Source of the DNA: Benincasa hispida
Taxonomy: Eukaryota > Streptophyta > Magnoliopsida > Cucurbitales > Cucurbitaceae
Direction of reading: 5' to 3'
DNA length: 64,000 nt
Assembly: GCF_009727055.1 (NCBI RefSeq)
Contig: NC_052355.1
Location: forward strand, 51,817,110-51,881,109
Shown: piece by piece, positions 27,721 through 40,352 of the stretch
How the letters are laid out: each line of letters starts with the position of its first letter
Numbering within the stretch: position 1 is the stretch's first letter
Program-made: the position numbers and the translations under genes
The notes under the pieces: generated by a model
Seen by the model: only the letters and a program-made list of their open reading frames with translations
The model's database searches: none
What the model was told of the DNA's origin: nothing

Positions 27721-28084
27721 TAGGGGAGAAAAATAAGGAAGAAATTGGTTTATTTAAAATCAATTCGTGAAGTAGTTATCAAAATCTAATTTGAATATTA
27801 AAAAAAAAATTCAAATTCCAAAAGATGATGAAAATTAAGGAATGAAACTCATTTTCTGTTTTGAAATTGGATCTATTAGATTATAATAGGATTAATTTGA
27901 TTATTAATCAAGTTCTTCAATTACATTCTATTTATATCCCGTTATTAATCAAGCTCTCTACTTACACTTTATTTATATATCTTAGTTATATCTTAGTTAT
28001 TAATAAAACTCTACACTTACAATATTCTGGACATACAAACCAACCAAGGACAAGTCAGAAATTATCAAAATGTCACCTAAAATA
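27721..28084 (+). repeat. AT-rich segment with three degenerate tandem units
   Basis: Between 27898 and 28026, three roughly 45-bp units share 'ttattaatcaa..ctct..cttacactttatttatat'. They give a spurious 74-codon open frame of low complexity. The rest is R1-like AT-rich DNA. Confidence 0.5.
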
Positions 28085-28440
28085 GTGACTAAATATGAAA
28101 TATGTGCAATTGAAGCTAATAACATATACAAAATAATTTAACCTTAAAAAATATGGAAAAAAATATCCAGTTAATTTATTAAAAATATGTGTAAAATAAT
28201 GAAAAACAATTCTAATATTTGAATAAATTTAAAATTTGATTAGATAAATGAAATTTGATAATATATGGATATTGAAAATATAAATTTGGTAGAAAAATTT
28301 GGATATTTAATCCAAGTGAGATTAATTCAAGAAGTGCTTAAACAGAATCTAAGTTAATAATAAAATATGCATTTAAACATTAACTATGTGCGAAAATTCA
28401 GGAATGACGGTTCTTTTGAGTAATGAAACGAATCTATTAG
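28085..28440 (+). repeat. Dispersed AT-rich repeat R1, diverged copy 3
   Basis: Repeats the R1 order in weaker form: 'atatggaaaaaaatatcca', 'gtgtaaaataatgaaaaaca', 'aaatttgataatat'. More diverged than the other two copies. Confidence 0.45.
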
Positions 28441-28517
28441 AAGGATAGTAGAGGATTAAGCCATCAGCAACTATCCTATATACATAATTGATAACCCCAT
28501 ACAAAATCTTATCATTG

Positions 28518-28649
28518 TTTATGATTATACACTTACCATATAATTATAGGTTCATCGTTAACAAAAACTACGAACTAGACAAGTTTATGATTCAACACTT
28601 ACTATGTATTTGTAGTTTCATCATTAATAAAAACTACGAACTAGACAAG
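28518..28649 (+). repeat. 66-bp tandem duplication
   Basis: Two adjacent 66-bp units (28518-28583 and 28584-28649). Both start tttatgatt and end with 'aaaaactacgaactagacaa' plus g. Differences are confined mostly to the middle. Confidence 0.85.
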
Positions 28650-30824
28650 GATAAAAATCATAAATCTTATTATTGGTTGATTTTATCATTTTTTCAGAAC
28701 CAAACCCGTCATAGCTCGAATTGCCAAAAAAATTCTAAATTTATAACGGAACTAAAATAATGGACCACCAAATTGTTTTGAAATTTGAAAAAATAAGATG
28801 GATTATGAAAAATAAAATTTGGCCCATGTGAGGACATTAGGATTTTTGTAGGAAATACCAGATTTACCCTTGATTCTCACTCCCCTTCCTCTCCATTGCC
28901 CATGTTTTCCATTCTTTTTCCATTTGCAACAGTGGCGCACCAGTCGCTTTCTTGTTCTTCGACGGTTCACCAATACCAGAATGATGAAATTGAAAAAAAA
29001 ATCTCGAAAGTAATCTTAATTGAGAGAGATTTATGTTCATCAGGTCACGGATATAATATTTTTTTTTTTTTATTTATTTTATTTTTTTATCTTATTCTTA
29101 AGAGAGATTTATCTAGGGTGAATATTGATTTGTTTAAAGGTTTGTTACAAATTCCTTCGTCCACAACTTCGAAAAAGACCATTTTTGATGATCAATTCCG
29201 GTGAACACCACCTCTCTTAACCAACACTAACATTCACCTTAGATAACCAACTTCGATGAAGACCACCTCTAACTTGACCCTTAATCACAACCATATTTAG
29301 TCTTAGTGTTTTGATTTAATTCATTTCAAACTTTTAAAGGTATGTTGTAGTATGTTAGAGTAGGTAGATGCACTCGTAGCTACAAGACGTTGGACCAAGC
29401 ACAAGTCCCAAAGCTAGTAACGAATCCATAATTTCAGGTTGAGAGGGGCACAATAATATATAAGATTAAAATTTTAGCCCAACTTCTAAAATTGTGTCCA
29501 TATATAGCTCTTGAATTTTTAAAAATATATAATAGGTCTTGAATTCTCAATTTGTGTATCTAGTAGGTTATATTGTTTTTTTTTTAAATAATGTATCTAT
29601 CGGCTACAAAATTAAAAATCAAAGGTCTAATTAGCAACAAAAATAATTTTTTATCTTATAAAATAATTTATTTTTAAACATTTTTTGAGGTTAAGACTTT
29701 TTCTTATTGAGATCTGTGTTTCGTGGCTCCCAGATTTCTTTAGGTTTAGGCCTACCAATAGACTTTTGACTTGTCTGGGGCAATCCCCATTTCTTTATAC
29801 AAATCAAGACTTCTTGAGCCCACTAACCAACTAGATTTCCCTACTCAATGGTATACCATCCAACAACAAACCATCATTCTCATACTAAAACTTTTTATAA
29901 GAGAGGATTGAACCAATAACCTGAATTTAGTACCACCTACAACAAAACCCGTGTTTGAAATAAATGGTATGTGAAGGTAAAGTTGCATTATTTCATGAAT
30001 AAACATGTCTTTTCGTAATTAACCAACTTGAAGAAGGGACATAACTTTTCGAATGACTACGAATTGTCTATAAATATGTTTCTTCTTCAAATTGCATTAA
30101 AAAAAGACAATTTTTCCATAAGCATTTTTCTATCATAAAACTTTTCTCCATTTTTATAAATTTACAAGTTCGGTTTCTTTCCATAAAGTGTAATTCATTG
30201 GATCTTGTGGACGGGGTGCTATTTCCATAAGAAAGTTAATATATTTTATCCCGAGTGACAATTACTCATGAAACTTAGGCAGTGAGTAAAATTGTCTTAA
30301 ATAAGATAACATGAAGTCGTTAGACTCCGATACAAGGTTATGTAATTTCTAATTTTTTATGAATTATTCATACAATAATATTAAGATAATTTTATATTGC
30401 ATCTAGATTGGGTGTGCAAGTTTTACTGTTTTTCGTGCATCTGATTTTATGGAAATTTACACAAAGATTTCATGTTGATTTTACTTTGGGTTTTACTCTA
30501 TCATTTTCTTTCTCTTCTCTTGATTTTATATTTTATAATGTTCTTAATTTGTGTATATATATATATATATATATATTTGTGAATGGCGCCGCAAGCTAGT
30601 AGAATCGACATTCTGTTAACACTGAAGGATTGTTTGTTGGATAATTATTTATTTGTTTTCTTTGTTTGTAGTACAATTTTGTTCATATATTTCCTCTGTT
30701 ATTGATCATTGCGTGTTCACATAGGTGATTCATCCATATATATGGAATATCTAACCGTGCAAAGTGAATTTACTTTCAATCTCCATTTGTCTCCTTGAGT
30801 GATATTTTGTGAATATTTATCCAG
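28650..30824. other. Intergenic DNA
   Basis: No gene is firmly supported. It contains repeat R2 copy 2, a T-rich tract near 29060, and an (AT)n tract at about 30553-30576. A 102-codon frame from 28896 (MPMFSILFPFATVAHQSLSC..) has no family I recognise. Left flank of Copia F. Confidence 0.45.
29786..29950 (+). repeat. Dispersed repeat R2, copy 2
   Basis: Matches 8425-8605 in the same orientation, from 'atttctttatacaa' to 'tagtaccacctacaacaa'. Confidence 0.65.
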
Positions 30825-31155
30825 TATTATGAATATTATAATAATAAATAGATGTCCATTGCTTAGTGTCCTAAAGCCATGTGTCACCTTTCATGTTGCT
30901 TTGTAATTATTGTGTTCATGTAAGTCCACATCCTACTTGTCATTTTGCCTATAAATAGTTCATTTGGTGGATTTTAAAATTGCACATACATGGGTGAGAA
31001 TTCCACTAATTTACATATTATCCAATTTTATAATTTTAGTTATTTCATAATTTTAGTTATTTTATTTTATATATTTAATATTATTATATAAATATATTAC
31101 TAAATTATATTTTCTTCATATCCGTGTTCTTTTTGTGCTCCTCAATTTCACAACA
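30825..31155 (+). repeat. 5' LTR of Copia F
   Basis: 331 bp with the TATA box 'tataaatag' at 30950. Ends TATTATG/CACAACA are a slightly mutated inverted pair. The 3' LTR (50070-50409) is its collinear partner. Confidence 0.88.
30950..30958 (+). promoter_or_regulatory. TATA box in Copia F LTR
   Basis: 'tataaatag', conserved in the 3' LTR near 50211. Confidence 0.55.
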
Positions 31156-31172
31156 CGTTATCAGCATGAGTT
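31156..31172 (+). promoter_or_regulatory. Primer-binding region of Copia F
   Basis: 'cgttatcagcatgag' directly follows the 5' LTR, at the position of a tRNA primer-binding site. It resembles the 'ttatcagcac' type used by some plant Copia elements. Confidence 0.55.
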
Positions 31173-31337
31173 CCTCTCGTTTTTCTTGCTAAAGGTAGGT
31201 CCTAAAGATATGTCGATTTTTCCCTCTTCGTTATAATTAATAAATTTAATGTTATTTTGCATATTCAATATCTATTAATTTTCTAACATAAGCATAATAT
31301 TTTATGATAGTGTACAATATTTTATGATAGTGTTGTC

Positions 31338-32450
31338 ATGATAAATCTCACAAAATTAGAATTTGTCACTCTTGATATTAACGACAATAATTATTTGTCA
31401 TGGGTACTTGATGCCGAAATTCACCTAGATGCTATGAACTTGGGAGAAATAGTTAAAAAAGGAAATATGACATCCAGGACAAAACAAAAGCTATGATTTT
31501 CCTTCGTCATCATATTCACGAGGGATTGAAAATAAAATATCTTACAATAAAAGATTCTCGTATTTTATGGAAAAATTTGAAAGAGAGGTATGATCATTAA
31601 AAAAAAAAACAGTTATTCTTCCTAAAGCTCGTTATGAGTGGATGCATTTGAGACTACAAGATTTTAAATCAGTAAGTGATTACAACTCCGTATTATTTAA
31701 AATCAGTTCAAACTTGTCATTATGCGGAGAAAAAATACTGACGTTGATATGTTAGAGAAGACATTTTCTACATTTCATCTCTCGAATATACTCCTGCAAC
31801 AACAATATCGAGAGACAGATTTTAAACAATATTCTGAATTAATTTCATGTCTTCTCGTGGCCGAACAAAATAACGAGTTATTGATGAAAAATCATGAATC
31901 TCGTCCAACCGGAATGACACCATTCCCTGAAGTGAATGCTATTAATTTTAATAATAATCTTGGTCAAGGTCGCGATCACGGTCGCGGTCGAGGTCGTGAC
32001 CGTAGCAGAGGAAGAAATAATTATTATTTTCGTGGTGTCATTTTAATCATTCAAATTTCAAAAGAACCACACAAAATGATGATCACAAAAGAAAAACTCT
32101 ATAAAATAAGAGTTCAAAAAGTGTTGAAAATAAATACTTTCGATGCAGAATGACTGGGCATTGGTCACGTACTTGTCGTATATCAAAACACTTAGTTGAT
32201 CTCTACCAAGCCTCCCTGAAGGAAAAAGGAAAAAATGTGGAAGCAAATTTTGCATACCAGGATAATGATATATTTGACCCATCCCATATGACAAATTTGG
32301 ATATGGCGAATTTCTTTGAATCTCTTAAAGTGAAGATTGGCACAGTTGATGGAACATCAAATGTTTCTTTTGATTTGAGAATATCTAGACTTAATGTTAT
32401 TGTCTTCTCTTACCTATTTTCATGTTTTTTTAATAACTTTTGTTTATTTT
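31338..32450 (+). pseudogene. Copia F gag
   Basis: Starts around NLTKLEFVTLDINDNNYLSW, the usual start of this gag type, with frame changes near 31470 and 31600. The 143-codon part (31722-32153) has FKQYSELISCLLVAEQNNEL, then an Arg/Gly-rich tract (GRDHGRGRGRDRSRGR), a nucleic-acid-binding feature. The zinc knuckle follows as FRCRMTGHWSRTC at about 32138-32175, running into KHLVDLYQASLKEKGKNVEA. Confidence 0.8.
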
Positions 32451-32539
32451 AAGTGTTTTTTTTCTTATTGTAATTATTTTCTTTTAATGAAGAAACATTG
32501 ATCATTTCCTATGTTGGGTGATTAAAAAATAGGCAAAGA

Positions 32540-33870
32540 AGATCTATGTTTGGTAGATAGTGCAACTATACAATACTTACAAATAAAAAATACCTTTCCA
32601 AATTCACAATGCTGAAAGCAAAAGTAATTAAATACAATATCAGGTTCTGCAAATTTGATTGAAGGTTTTGGAAAAGCAAATATTATTTTGCCTAGAGAAA
32701 CAAAATTTACAATTGACAATACATTGTTATCTAGTCAATAAAAAAGAATTCTTCTAAGTTTTAAAGATATACATTGCAATGGTTATCATATTGAGACCAA
32801 TAGTAAGAATAATGTGGAATATCTATATATCATATCCGCTATCTCAAATGAAAAATGTATATTGGAAAAGTTGTATGCTTTATCTTCTGGATTATATTAT
32901 ACTCATATACGAGTAATTGAAACATATGCAACAATGAACCTGAAGTTCATGAATCAAACATATTTATAATTTGGCATGACCGATTCGATCATCCAGGATC
33001 TATAATGATAAGAAGATTTATTGAAAATTCAAATGGACATCCATTGAAGAGCCAAAAGATTCTTCAATCTAATGAATTATTATGTGATACTTGCTCTCAA
33101 GGAAAATTGATAATTAGACCATCACCAGCTAAATTGGAGACTGAATCACCTGCATTTTTAGAACGAATTCATGGTGATATATGTTGACCTATTAACCCAC
33201 CAAGTGGACCATTTAGATATTTTATGGTATTAATAGATGCATCCAGTACATGGTTACACGTGTGCTTATTATCAAGTCAAAATCTTGCATTTGCAAGTTT
33301 ACTTGCTCAAATAATTAAGTTAAGAGCATAACTTCCTGATTATACAATTAAGACCATTCGTCTTGATAATGCTGGTGGTATTACATCCCAAGCTTTTAAT
33401 AATTATTGTATGTCAATTGGGATAAATGTTGAACATCCTGTAGCTCATGTTCATACACATAATGGTTTAGCAGAATCATTTGTAAAACGTTTGAAATTAA
33501 TTGCAAGACCATTACTTATGAGAGCTAAGCTTCCTTCATCTGTATGGGGACATGCTATTTTGCATGCAGCGTCACTTATACGCATTAGGCTAGTAGCTTA
33601 TCATAAATATTCGCAATTACAATTAGCTTATGATCATGAGCCAAATATTTTCTATCTGAGAATTTTTGGGTGTGTAGTATATGTTCCAATTGCTTCATCA
33701 CAATGCACTATGATGGGTCCTCAAAGGAGGTTAGGAATATATGTTGGATATGATTTTCCATCAATTATTAAATATCTTGAACCCCTGACGGTGATGTATT
33801 TACTGTACGATTTGCTGATTGTCATTTTAATGAGACAAATTTTCCAATATTAGGGGGAGGAATTAAGAAG
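32540..33870 (+). pseudogene. Copia F protease-integrase
   Basis: The protease site LVDSATI is near 32550. The integrase zinc region IWHDRFDHPGS..CDTCSQGKL spans about 32970-33110, and the core FMVLIDASSTWLHVCLLSSQ follows with HTHNGLAESFVKRLKLIARP and an end block GIYVGYDFPSIIKYLEP. Stops at 33185 and 33331 break the frame. Confidence 0.8.
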
Positions 33871-34279
33871 TTGAAAAAAGAAATTACATGGAATGCATCG
33901 TTATTGTCTCATTTAGATCCCATATAGATCAATGTAAACTTGAAGTTCAGAAAATAATTTATTTTCAAAATATAGAAAATCAATTACCAGATGCATTTAT
34001 AGATGCAAAGAAAATAACTAGGTCACATATACCAACTGCAAATGTTCCATCGAAAATTGATATCTCAACACAATAATTTGTCATTAATGAGGTTGGAACA
34101 CGTTAGAAGAGTGGTAGACCAGTGAGTTCCAAAGATAAAAATCCTCGAAAACAAAAAATAATTAATAATGAAAAAGACTTGGTTAAGGATGTAAATACCC
34201 ATGAAGAAATCTTCGACATGACTAGTGAGGAAGGTGAAATACCTAAAGATAATAATTAGATTTCAATAAACTATATCAT

Positions 34280-34686
34280 GTCAGGAAAAAGATGGAAACG
34301 TACTAATTGAAGAATGTCGACGTAGAAAAGATTGGCTTCAGTGGAAGGAAGCAATCGAGGCAGAATTAAACTCACTTCCAAAACATCAGGTTTTTGGACC
34401 AGTAGTCCGAACACTAGAAGGTGTTATACCTGTAAGATACATATGGGTATTTGTGAGGAAAAGAAATGAAAATAATGAGGTAAAAGACCTAGTATTGATT
34501 ATGAGGAGACATATTCTCCAGTGGTGGATGCAATTACACTATTTAATTGGCTTGACTGTGTATAAAGTCTGGATATGCATCTTATGGATGTAGTCACAAC
34601 ATATTTATATGGATCTTTTGATAATGATATTTATATGAGAATCCCAGAAGTATTTAATGTACCTCAAACATATGAAGAAACTCGGG
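34280..34686 (+). pseudogene. Copia F reverse transcriptase, N-terminal half
   Basis: Recognisable blocks are RRKDWLQWKEAIEAELNSLP, RYIWVFVRKRNENNEV, and, over frame changes, MDVVTTYLYGSFDNDIYMRI followed by PEVFNVPQTYEE. It is interrupted at 34687 by LTR C2; the remainder is at 48710-49870. Confidence 0.75.
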
Positions 34687-35182
34687 TGAGGAGAACCTTG
34701 AACGGAAGCAGATCGACCTAATTCCATTAATTATCGAATGCAAAATTTACAGTAAAACAACAAGTAGATATGCATTTAAAATTAAATTACAGTATGCTTT
34801 TACTCGAAAAATAGGTTTCAAGAAACCTCACCTTTGAAGAACCCTTTTTTCAAGGAATCCCTCGTACGAGCCACAAATGGAACTCCTTCCTCGCGGATCT
34901 CCTTCTTCACGAACGGACACCACTAGTTGAGAACCCTCTGTATTCTCTTTTGGGATTAAAGGATTCAAGCAGGAGTTGTGGGCTTTGCTTGAATCCTTAG
35001 AGAGGGAAAGGTGATGGAGAGGAGGAGAGGGAAGATTTTTCGAAGAACCCTTTCTCTTAGATTGTGAATACAGGAAGAAGATGATTCCCATCAACCAACT
35101 TGAATCCCACGTTAGTTATTGAGAGAATATGGGGAGGGAGTTATAACTCCTTCCCTTTTATTAATTTCAAATAAATTAATAA

Positions 35183-35191
<9 letters not shown>

Positions 35192-35226
<35 letters not shown>
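35192..35226. repeat. (AT)n tract in C2
   Basis: A run of about 17 AT units followed by palindromic 'ctactttataatatag / ctatatataataaagtag' sequence. Confidence 0.8.
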
Positions 35227-35228
<2 letters not shown>

Positions 35229-35741
35229 ACTACTTTATAATATAGTGTATATATATAATAAAGTAGTTATTATATATATACACTATATGTTATATCAAAT
35301 ATAACATATAGCCTATAGTTTTATATTGCATCAAATACAATATAAACTATAGATTTTATTCTCTCTTAACTATACATGACATTTAATATAAATCACATTT
35401 ATATTAAATTCACTTATATGAATCTCATTCATATAAATGATATTTGGATCATATCCAAAGATTTTATTCATCTCAATATAAATCATATTTATATTTAATT
35501 ACATGAATCTCATTCATATAATTGGTATTTGAATCATATTCAAATTCCTCTCATATATAATGTATCAAATACATTATAATTAATTATATTAATTAATTCC
35601 CTCAATTAATGTGAACACTTCAAATTAATCCAAAGATTAAATCCTTGTTGAGCTACAATGGGAGACCTTATGAACCTGTAGATTGAAGCTCCAACGATAG
35701 GATAATTAATTAAACTCTTTAACTAAATTACCCAACATCTG

Positions 35742-37615
35742 TGTAGGGTTTTATGTCCTAAAACTCGCAGTTTATAGAATGATAAACATTTTCTGCAATC
35801 AATATACTTATTATTGATTTCATAAATTGTATGAAAGTCTAAATTCAATAAACTAAGACCCATGACTATTGTATGAGTACTTGAACTTTATGTGGAGACA
35901 TAAGAGTGAATTAGGTTCGAGTAAATAGTCAAAATGATCTATGGTACATGAATAAGGTTGGGTACCTTATTTTGGTAACACCATTGGATGTTGCTTACTC
36001 TGTAGTTGTTACAAAGAGTTATAAAGTGCTACATACGATGTGATTCTAATTCATGCATGTTCTGACATGAGGAGTGGGAGCGTCCTATGCAATGAGTTTG
36101 CAGAAGATCGGACCAAGAAATAAATCACTCTTACTTTATAATGTTGTTTACTGTATAAGAATGACTATTTCACCTAGATGACCTAGGTAACTCGATCTTA
36201 ATCTTGAGCTAACTATGAACTCTTATTTATTCGGGATTGCCCTTAGATTTGCATAGGTGAGGGTTGGCTCAACAGCGCCGACTCAATAAGGCTCCCATTT
36301 CAAGGGTAAGATCGGATAGATAGCTACGGACATAGGGTGCAAGACGGAGTTCACGCCTACCTGATTTAGGGATAGGAGAAAGGTTGTTCTCTCAAGTACT
36401 GAATCCAGGTCTTGAACAAGGAGCCCCACCCTCTCAATGGGCTGATAAAGTTTGGTTTAGTGATTGGATCACAAACCATTTGTTCATTAGAGGATCAGTA
36501 AGGACTTGAGGAATAAGACGTAAACTCGGGAGTAAAATAGATATTTGACCCAACCGTTATTACGAACGATCTGTGAAGGGTTGACTTGTTGATTATGGTT
36601 AAATCATGTGGACATAATATATCTACAGTGAGGGGAGTGCAACTATGGATTTTAGTAGAGTAACCCATTAGTTAACGAATTGGAATTAATCTGGTCTAAT
36701 GAGGTTAGCCAATTAATCTCGGATCGTTGGAGTTCATGATCTGTAGGTCTGCGAGGTCCCCAACTAGTTCGTAACAGACTAGCTCTAAAATATCGTGATA
36801 ATTTGAAACGTTCAAATTAGAATTAAGGGAATTAGTAATTATATGAGATATAATTACATGTTTAATTTGAGAATTAAACGGAATAGGAGAATTAATATAT
36901 TTAAATATGATTTAAATATATAAAGATGGATATGTGTAAAAATTAATTTAATATTTGATATTAAGTTAATTAGTTGTATTTAAAAATTAATTTATGAAAT
37001 TAATTTCAATTTTTTTCAAATTTTTAAAAATCAAAATGAATTTTGGAAATATCATTTTTGATTTTATAATAAAATTGGAAAATTAGAAAATAAAACACAA
37101 AATGAAAAATTCTTGTTTTCCATTATCCATCATCTCAGTTGCTCACACAAATAGCATCTTGTTTGCCTTGTTTTCTCCTAGCATGAGCTGTAACTCATGC
37201 AACTCTCTCCTTTGCATGTTGATCTACAATATGATGAAGAGATTGGAGTGAAATTCGGGCATGCAATCTATAGAGAATTTTAGAGAAACTTTGGGTTGAG
37301 TAAAGGGGTCTTCACCAAGATTATTGCGATGAGCTTTTCTTCTTCATCTCTTGATTCAAGCTTGTTTTGAGTTCCACAACTCAATCTAGAGCACCAAGAG
37401 AATAGTGGAGAAGATCTTGAGGTGGTCTGTAATAAGAGTCGGAGAAGATAGCAGCTGGAGAAGGAGCTTTGAAGAAGTTCTACAAGAGGTATGTCTTGAA
37501 ACTCACTTGTTTTCTGCAAGAGCATGCTTTATATTTTGCCAAAATTAGTGAATTAGAGTGCTTAGATGATCCTTGTGCTTCTGTTGTTGTTAGTACAATC
37601 CTACAATTGGTATCA
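35742..37615 (+). repeat. 5' LTR of Copia D
   Basis: 1,874 bp. Matches 43790-44000 plus 46153-47779 with scattered differences. The end 'gtacaatcctaca' abuts the primer-binding site. Confidence 0.88.
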
Positions 37616-37617
37616 AA

Positions 37618-37630
37618 GCTTCATTATAAA
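37618..37630 (+). promoter_or_regulatory. Primer-binding site of Copia D
   Basis: 'tggtatcaaagct', a one-base variant of the initiator-Met tRNA complement, 2 bases after the 5' LTR. Confidence 0.75.
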
Positions 37631-37920
37631 CGTTCAATTCGGTTTAATTTGGATTTTGGTGGGGTTGTTTTATATATGTGAGAATATGAACTGAGCTTGT
37701 TGATATGGTTTTCTGATTGCATTTTTAAGTTCTCTTTAATTTATATTTTAATTTTTTTTATTGGCTCTTGTTTGATGAGTTTTGTATGTGTCAGCAAGAG
37801 TCTGTATTTGTTTTGGGATCATTCAGAGTTGTAAATTAAGAGTATTGAGAAAAATGAGGAGGCCAAATATGTTTCCAAATTTTTTCAGCTTCTGCTCAAA
37901 ATCGTTGTTGAGGTTCAGTT

Positions 37921-38520
37921 GCTAAGCGATCGTCTAGCTCCAGATGCTACACGATGTGAAGAAAAGCTAGACGATTGTATGGTAATAGGCGCTGGTCATT
38001 GTGATATTGAACGCTACATGATCGTGTACCTACGGGAGCTAAATGATGCATTCAATTTTCTATACGATATCACTAAACGATCGTTTAGCTTTGGCGTAGG
38101 AACTAAACGATACATTGGATTTTTTGAACGATGGCACTACACGATCGTTTAGCTACGATGCGCGCGCTAAGCGATGAGATGAAGTGCTAAGCGATAGCGC
38201 TAAGTGATCGTTTAGATACGGAGCTATGCGATCGTGTAGACGAAGAGCTAATCGACGCGATGATGTTCTATATGATGGAGCTAAGTGATCGTTTAGCTAT
38301 GGTTGATACTAAACGATGACATGAAGTACTAGGCGTTGGTGTTAAGCGATCGTTTAGTTCTATACGATAGAGCTAAGCGATGGAGTTAAGCGATCGTGTA
38401 ATTCTATACGATAAAGCTAAGCGATCGTTTAGCTTCAACAGACACTAAGCGATCATGTAGTTCTATGTGATAAAGCTAAGAGATCGTTTAGTTGAGGCAG
38501 ACACTAAACGATCGTATACC
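37921..38520 (+). repeat. CGATCG palindrome array in the leader of Copia D
   Basis: About 600 bp packed with variants of ctaaacgatcgtttagc. I count about eight exact CGATCG cores and at least as many one-base variants (gtgatcgtttag, gcgatcatgtag, acgatagagc). Several are perfect palindromes of 14-16 bp. Spacing is irregular (roughly 15-60 bp), so this is not a simple tandem repeat. It has no coding sense in any frame. The same word class fills part of LTRs C3, C4 and C5. Confidence 0.8.
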
Positions 38521-38557
38521 CCTTCACAACACAAGGCGATGGAGCTAGATGATTGCC

Positions 38558-38668
38558 TTCAATGCTACATGATCGGCCTTAGCAAGACTTTAAGGTTGGA
38601 CCGAGAGCAGCCGGTTCGACCAATTTTCTTCAATGCTACATGATCGGCCTTAGCAAGACTTTAAGGTT
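38558..38668 (+). repeat. Perfect 40-bp direct repeat in D leader
   Basis: The 40 bases at 38558-38597 (starting ttcaatgctacatgatc) recur exactly at 38629-38668, separated by 31 bp. Confidence 0.9.
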
Positions 38669-39528
38669 CAAAATGTTTGGGTTTGGTTTGGAGCGGTTCG
38701 AGCGGTTCAGAGACAGTTTTGAAGCTGATTGTAATAGTTAGGCTTCTGTTTGCTTGTTTATGCCTAAACTAAAAGCATATCAGTCTATGTTTAATTATTT
38801 ATGCATTTGATGTATGTTATAATTAAATAAATCTTGTATGTGCATATAGTATGCCATTTAGATTTAAAATCCCACCATAGGAAGCATGTTACATGCATTG
38901 AAAGTATGTTATAATTGTTATAATATATAGTATACATGTTAGGGTTTCTTGTATTTAATATAAGTGTTATATTAAATATTGAATACCTTATGTATGTTAT
39001 GGATGTTTAGCATGTCTAAAGTTTTATAAGTTGTTATAAAATTGGGTTGGACATTTAAAATCCATAAACAACAGCTGCATGCTCACGTAGGTTGACCACC
39101 AAACTTATAAAACCTTGGTTACAAACTCAATCGGTATATAATCCTGTCTAAGGTTGGGGGTACTTAAGTTGACGGTTTATGAAACACCTCTTACCTTGGG
39201 ATTATGGCTGAATTATAGAGCGTTGGTAACCGATTTTACGAGCATACGTGAGCGAGGTGAGCTAATAAAATGGTTTATCACCTAGACATCATAGGTTAAA
39301 ATCCAATTATAAGAGTTATACTTGGATAAACCACATAGACTTAGGGTTGTTTTATTAGCAAAAAAAACCTAAGTATAAATCTACCTAAATAGAACACTTC
39401 AGTAGCAGTTTAATAACTTCTATATTGGTAGAGTTATTAGAGAACTTCAGTGGGAGATTAATAACATAAACGATACGTTATTTTTAGCTCTTACATCTCT
39501 ATGAGTTCACAATCCAAATTTAAGCGAT

Positions 39529-39735
39529 ACTTCGTGTCACCCTAGGAGTGACCTCCCTTCGAAAAGTATTTTTTAGCTTAAATCTAGATTTTGGTGAATA
39601 AGAGGAAGTTGTTCAAACATAAATCAATTATTCGATAAATAGATTTCAACTGCCATGTCTCCACATATTTTACATCGTGAGATTCATATGACGCTTCGTG
39701 TCACCCTGGGAGTGACCTCCCTTCGAAAAGTGTTT
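39529..39735 (+). repeat. Direct repeat in D leader
   Basis: The block 'cttcgtgtcaccct.ggagt' plus 'gacctcccttcgaaaagt' occurs at 39529-39567 and 39692-39731 with one internal change. The following text also runs parallel in weaker form. Confidence 0.8.
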
Positions 39736-40352
39736 TGTATGAGTCAATATCAAGGTAAACGAAGGAAGTAGTTCATAGTAAGTGGGTGAAGGATATGTGT
39801 CAATATATCCTACAGTCTCTTCCATTAGTTTGAACTGTGAGATTCTTATGTTGTACCTGTTGATTAGCTTTAAGCGGCCCTTTGCTAGTCGTTTAGCGAT
39901 GGCTATCCCTACGGAGGGTTGTAACATAGGATTCGGAACAACCCAGGCTTCAGTAAAATGAATAAGGTTTTATAGTTCTATCTTGGATATTGTCTTCTTT
40001 TTCGGAGGCAAGTTCATACCGTCCTATAAGATCTGAAAATGGTGGGTCACACTTACAAGAATTACTAAGTTGTTAGTAAAGATCTTGACCGAAAATGATA
40101 ACTAAACGACTATAGGAATAAGAGTTATTCTAGAGACAATAGGAATAAGAGTTATTCCAGGGATAGTGTTTGGTCAAAATTGTTTGCTTTAGTGAAGGAG
40201 CATCTGACTGCCCCATGGTAGCACATATTCTAACTCACTAAAGTATCATTGTAAATAAATAATGGTTATGGGTACATTATTACTTTTTGCTAAAACTTGA
40301 TCTTGGATTTAGTTACAATTTGCTAATTAGATTTTTTTTGAATTTTATCAGC

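Noticed and set aside
28896..29204. 102-codon plus-strand frame starting MPMFSILFPFATVAHQSL
   Set aside because: No family resemblance, a poly-T-driven Phe/Leu run in the second half and no supporting splice context. Left as unannotated intergenic DNA.
37919..38152. 77-codon frame in the D leader
   Set aside because: It consists of CGATCG palindrome words read as codons; similar words occur in all frames and on both strands.
37921..38520. CRISPR-like array
   Set aside because: Irregular spacing, palindromic degenerate units, no leader and no cas genes, in plant DNA within a retrotransposon.
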